Source: Hypericibacter adhaerens
Lineage (GTDB): Bacteria > Pseudomonadota > Alphaproteobacteria > Dongiales > Dongiaceae
DNA length: 64,000 nt
Assembly: GCF_008728835.1 (NCBI RefSeq)
Contig: NZ_CP042582.1
Coordinates: 3,708,217 to 3,772,216, forward strand
Reading direction: 5' to 3'
In this document: in pieces, positions 61,312 to 64,000 of the stretch
Layout: the number at the start of each line of letters is the position of its first letter
How positions within the stretch are numbered: position 1 is the first letter of the stretch
The notes under the pieces: model-generated
What the model was told of the DNA's origin: nothing
Seen by the model: only the letters and a program-made list of their open reading frames with translations
Database searches by the model: none
Program-made: the position numbers and the translations under genes

Positions 61312-63762
61312 ATGAAATCGCATACCCAGGTCGCCGTGATCGGCGGTGGCGTCGTCGGCTGCAGCGTGCTCTATCACCTGACCAAGGCCGGCTGGAAGGA
61401 CGTGGTGCTGATCGAACGCGACCAGCTCACCTCGGGCTCGACCTGGCATGCGGCGGGCGGCTTCCACACCCTCAACGGCGACCCCAACGTCGCCAAGCTC
61501 CAGGGCTACACCATCGGCCTCTATGACGAGCTCGAGAAGATCTCGGGCCAGTCCTGCGGGCTGCATCGCTCGGGCGGGCTCATGCTGGCCGACACGCACG
61601 AGCGCATGGAATGGCTCAAGATGGCCCATGCCCGCGCGCGCTATCTGGGCCTCGAGACCGAGCTCCTGACGGCCAAGGAGGCGCAAGACCTGTTCCCGCT
61701 GATGGAGGCGAAGCATTTCGTCGGCGCCATGCTCGACAAGGCCGACGGCAATCTCGACCCCTCCGGCACCACCCATGCCTATGCCAAGTCCGCGCGCATC
61801 AATGGCGCCGAGATCTATCTCAAGACCCGCGTGACCGAGCTCAAGGCCCGCAAGGACGGCGGCTGGGACGTTATCACCAACCAGGGCAATATCCGCGCCG
61901 AGCATGTCGTCAATTGCGGCGGGCTCTGGGCCCGCGAGGTCGGCCGCATGGTCGGCATCGAGCTGCCGGTCCTCGCCATGGAACATATGTATCTCGTGAC
62001 CGACGAGATGCCCGAGGTCGTCGCCTTCAACAAGGCGCGCGGCCACGAGCTGCCGCATGCGATCGATTTCAAGGCCGAGATCTATATGCGCCAGGAGCGC
62101 AGCGGCATGGTGCTCGGCACCTATGAGAAGGATTGCCGCCCCTGGCAGCCGCGCCAGACGCCCTGGGATTTCGGCACCGAGCTGCTCGAGCCCGACCTCG
62201 ACCGCATCGCCCCCTCGCTCGAGCTCGGCCACAAGCATTTCCCGGCCATGGCCAAGGCCGGCATCAAGCGCATCATCAACGGCCCCTTCACCTTCTCGCC
62301 CGACGGCAATCCGCTGGTGGGCCCGGTCCAGGGCCTCAAGAACTTCTGGTGCGCCTGCGCCGTGATGGCGGGCTTCAGCCAGGGCGGCGGCGTCGGCCTC
62401 GCCCTCTCGCAATGGATGGTGAACGGCGATCCGGGCTTCGACGTCTGGGCCATGGACATCGCCCGCTTCGGCGAATGGGCGACGCGCTCCTACACCAACG
62501 AGAAGGTGCGCGAGAACTATTCCCGCCGCTTCTCGATCCGCTTCCCCAACGAGGAGCTGCCGGCGGCCCGCCCGCAGCAGACCACCTCGCTCTACGACGT
62601 GATGATCGCCCAGGGTGCCGTCATGGGCGACAGCTGGGGCCTCGAGACGCCGCTCTGGTTCGCGCCCAAGGGTGTCGAGCCCAAGGACATCGTCTCCTTC
62701 CACCGCTCGAACGACTTCAAGCATGTGAAGGCGGAGTGCCTGGGCGTGCGCAACGGGGTCGGCGTCACCGAGATCGCCAACTTCGCGAAATACGAGTTCA
62801 AGGGCCCCGGCGCCGAGGCCTTCCTGTCGCGGCTCATGACCAACAAGATGCCGCGGACCGGGCGCCTCATCCTGACGCCGATGCTCAATCCCGAGGGCAA
62901 GCTGATCGGCGACTTCACCATCGCCAAGGCCCAGCCGGACAAGAATGGCGACGAGCGCTTCCTGATGTGGGGCTCGAGCCAGGCGCAGAAATACCATATG
63001 CGCTGGTTCGAGAAGCATCTGCCCGCGGACGGCTCGGTCGCGGTGCACCGCTTCGACATGGGCCTGGTCGGCCTCTCCATCGCCGGACCCAAGTCGCGCG
63101 AGCTCCTGCAGCGGCTGACCGACGAGGATGTCTCCAATACCGCCTTCAAGTTCATGGACCACCGCGCCATGGATATCGCCAACCTGCCGGCCATGATCAA
63201 CCGCGTCACCTATACGGGCGATCTCGGCTACGAGATCTGGGTGGCGCCGGAATATCAGCGCCGCCTCTTCCTGGCGATCCAGGAAGCGGGCCGGGATCTG
63301 GGGCTCATCAATTTCGGCATGCGGGCCCTGCTCTCGCTGCGCCTGGAGAAGAACTTCCCCACCTGGTATCGCGAACTCCGTCCGATCTACGGGCCTTTCG
63401 AAGCGGGCCTCGACCGCTTCATCGATCTCACCAAGAACGACTTCATCGGCCGCGAGGCGGCGATGAAGGAGAAGGAAAGCGGCGGCAAGCTCCGGCGCGT
63501 CACGATGGTGGTCGATGCCGCCGATGCCGACGTGCTGGGCGACGAGCCGATCTGGCACAAGGGCCAGGTCGTCGGCTGGGTGACGTCGGGCGGCTACGGG
63601 CATTATGTCGACAAGTCGCTGGCCCAGGGCTATGTGCCCCGGGTGCTCGCCGGCGACACCGGCGCCCACGCCTTCGAGATCGAGATTCTCGGCGACCGCC
63701 GCAAGGCGACCATCGTCGCCGAGCCGCTGTTCGATCCCGAAGCGAAGCGGATGCGGGCCTGA
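61312..63762 (+). CDS. Dimethylglycine dehydrogenase-like FAD/aminomethyltransferase protein
   Basis: 816 residues. N-terminal FAD domain: VIGGGVVGCSVLYHL, VVLIERDQLTSGSTWHAAGGFHT (the HAA-containing flavin-linkage region), HRSGGLMLA, and GFSQGGGVGLALSQWMV. From about 430 a DUF1989-like bridging part, then a GcvT folate domain (GLVGLSIAGPKSRELLQRLT, YTGDLGYEIWV, LGLINFGMRALLSLRLEKNFPTWYREL, NDFIGREAAMKE). Relatives (DMGDH, sarcosine dehydrogenase) oxidatively demethylate N-methyl-glycines and pass formaldehyde to tetrahydrofolate. GGAAAG lies 12 bp upstream of the ATG. It likely serves betaine/choline catabolism. Confidence 0.92.
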   Translation: MKSHTQVAVIGGGVVGCSVLYHLTKAGWKDVVLIERDQLTSGSTWHAAGGFHTLNGDPNVAKLQGYTIGLYDELEKISGQSCGLHRSGGLMLADTHERMEWLKMAHARARYLGLETELLTAKEAQDLFPLMEAKHFVGAMLDKADGNLDPSGTTHAYAKSARINGAEIYLKTRVTELKARKDGGWDVITNQGNIRAEHVVNCGGLWAREVGRMVGIELPVLAMEHMYLVTDEMPEVVAFNKARGHELPHAIDFKAEIYMRQERSGMVLGTYEKDCRPWQPRQTPWDFGTELLEPDLDRIAPSLELGHKHFPAMAKAGIKRIINGPFTFSPDGNPLVGPVQGLKNFWCACAVMAGFSQGGGVGLALSQWMVNGDPGFDVWAMDIARFGEWATRSYTNEKVRENYSRRFSIRFPNEELPAARPQQTTSLYDVMIAQGAVMGDSWGLETPLWFAPKGVEPKDIVSFHRSNDFKHVKAECLGVRNGVGVTEIANFAKYEFKGPGAEAFLSRLMTNKMPRTGRLILTPMLNPEGKLIGDFTIAKAQPDKNGDERFLMWGSSQAQKYHMRWFEKHLPADGSVAVHRFDMGLVGLSIAGPKSRELLQRLTDEDVSNTAFKFMDHRAMDIANLPAMINRVTYTGDLGYEIWVAPEYQRRLFLAIQEAGRDLGLINFGMRALLSLRLEKNFPTWYRELRPIYGPFEAGLDRFIDLTKNDFIGREAAMKEKESGGKLRRVTMVVDAADADVLGDEPIWHKGQVVGWVTSGGYGHYVDKSLAQGYVPRVLAGDTGAHAFEIEILGDRRKATIVAEPLFDPEAKRMRA

Positions 63763-63791
63763 GAGTCGCGCATCCCTGGAAGATGACCCCG

Positions 63792-64000
63792 ATGCTGAAG
63801 CGGCTGGCGGCCGCTCTGACTCTGTTCTGCCTCGCTTTCGGCGCCCCCGCCTTCGCCGCGGAGACGCTCGATGCGACGCCGCGCACGGCCGTCATCTCGG
63901 CCTTCCCGCCGGAATGGACGCTGCTGCAGCAGGCGCTGCAGGACCGGAAAGACCACGACCTCGCCGGCATGACCTTCGTCACCGGCACCATCGAAGGCAA
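63792..64000 (+). CDS. Exported nucleoside phosphorylase/MTA nucleosidase-like protein, 3' end cut
   Basis: About 70 residues are visible before the window ends. A signal peptide (MLKRLAAALTLFCLAFGAPAFA, cleavage after AFA) precedes TAVISAFPPEWTLLQQALQDR, the pattern of the first strand and helix of MTA/SAH-nucleosidase-like proteins, and the frame is open to the edge. GGAAG 9 bp before 63792 supports this ATG over one at 63783. It follows the dimethylglycine-dehydrogenase-like gene by 29 bp and may be in the same operon. Confidence 0.65.
   Translation, partial: MLKRLAAALTLFCLAFGAPAFAAETLDATPRTAVISAFPPEWTLLQQALQDRKDHDLAGMTFVTGTIEG

Noticed and set aside
61141-63669. 842-residue open frame on the minus strand, antisense to the dimethylglycine-dehydrogenase-like gene
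   Set aside because: Composition is that of an antisense shadow in high-GC DNA (many Ala, Arg, Asp, Gly, no domain motif), while the plus strand encodes a full recognisable enzyme.

Overview
The window looks like the chromosome of a high-GC alphaproteobacterium, carrying the right-hand part of an integrated mobile element (about 1-13,001) followed by about 51 kb of ordinary-looking host chromosome. The host part is very GC-rich, packed with ABC uptake systems, SDRs, an LLM monooxygenase and a dimethylglycine-dehydrogenase-like protein, and carries palindromic intergenic repeats. A soil or plant-associated Rhodospirillales-like or Rhizobiales-like organism fits, but no rRNA or marker gene is present to fix the genus.

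Mobile element, 1-13,001. Base composition is visibly less GC-rich than in the rest of the window, and most genes are unfamiliar. Its right end is marked by a 21-bp sequence with the exact layout of the 3' end of a tRNA-Gln gene (T-loop from C56, T-stem, acceptor strand, discriminator G, CCA). Just before it lie three copies of GCTCCCACA, typical of arm-type binding sites for a tyrosine integrase. The left end, with the expected intact tRNA-Gln and integrase, lies outside the window. Inside are a kinase-like P-loop gene (cut by the window edge), a secreted protein, a Cys-rich protein, a small serine recombinase, a ribbon-helix-helix protein, an SF2-type helicase, a translationally coupled block starting with a T7-type terminase-small-subunit-like gene, a LamG-like protein, a secreted thermonuclease and two zinc-ribbon proteins. 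No terminase large subunit, portal or capsid gene was recognised, so a phage-satellite-like element is a serious but unproven reading.

Host region. 13.0-15.8 kb: MBL hydrolase, M20 amidohydrolase, GNAT acetyltransferase. 15.9-21.1 kb: a type-I-secretion-like operon (two ABC exporter subunits plus HlyD-type adaptor) in which both ATPase domains are degenerate in complementary ways. 21.5-31.9 kb: an apparent 11-gene leftward operon with two ABC importers (one EhuB-like amino-acid type, one NMT1/SsuA type) flanking four enzymes (MhpD-like hydratase, TauD-like dioxygenase, an SDR with an unusual active site, HpaI-type aldolase), preceded by a HutC-type GntR regulator; it probably imports and degrades one unknown compound. 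32.3-47.3 kb: miscellaneous genes including an M50 protease, LLM monooxygenase, class A phosphatase, a redoxin/2OG-oxygenase fusion, YihY, two SDRs, PPK2, a CheY-like receiver, ThpR, a Gly-rich secreted protein, an ICMT-like methyltransferase, a PUA-like/PD-(D/E)XK nuclease and a GST. 47.8-50.3 kb: patatin and two tandem PEBP proteins. 50.4-59.2 kb: D-amino-acid-oxidase-like flavoprotein, a complete dipeptide-type ABC importer and an MlrC-type metallopeptidase, suggesting peptide scavenging. 59.4-64 kb: alcohol dehydrogenase, a toxin-antitoxin fusion with a strong promoter abutting its start codon, a dimethylglycine-dehydrogenase-like protein, and the start of an exported nucleosidase-like protein.
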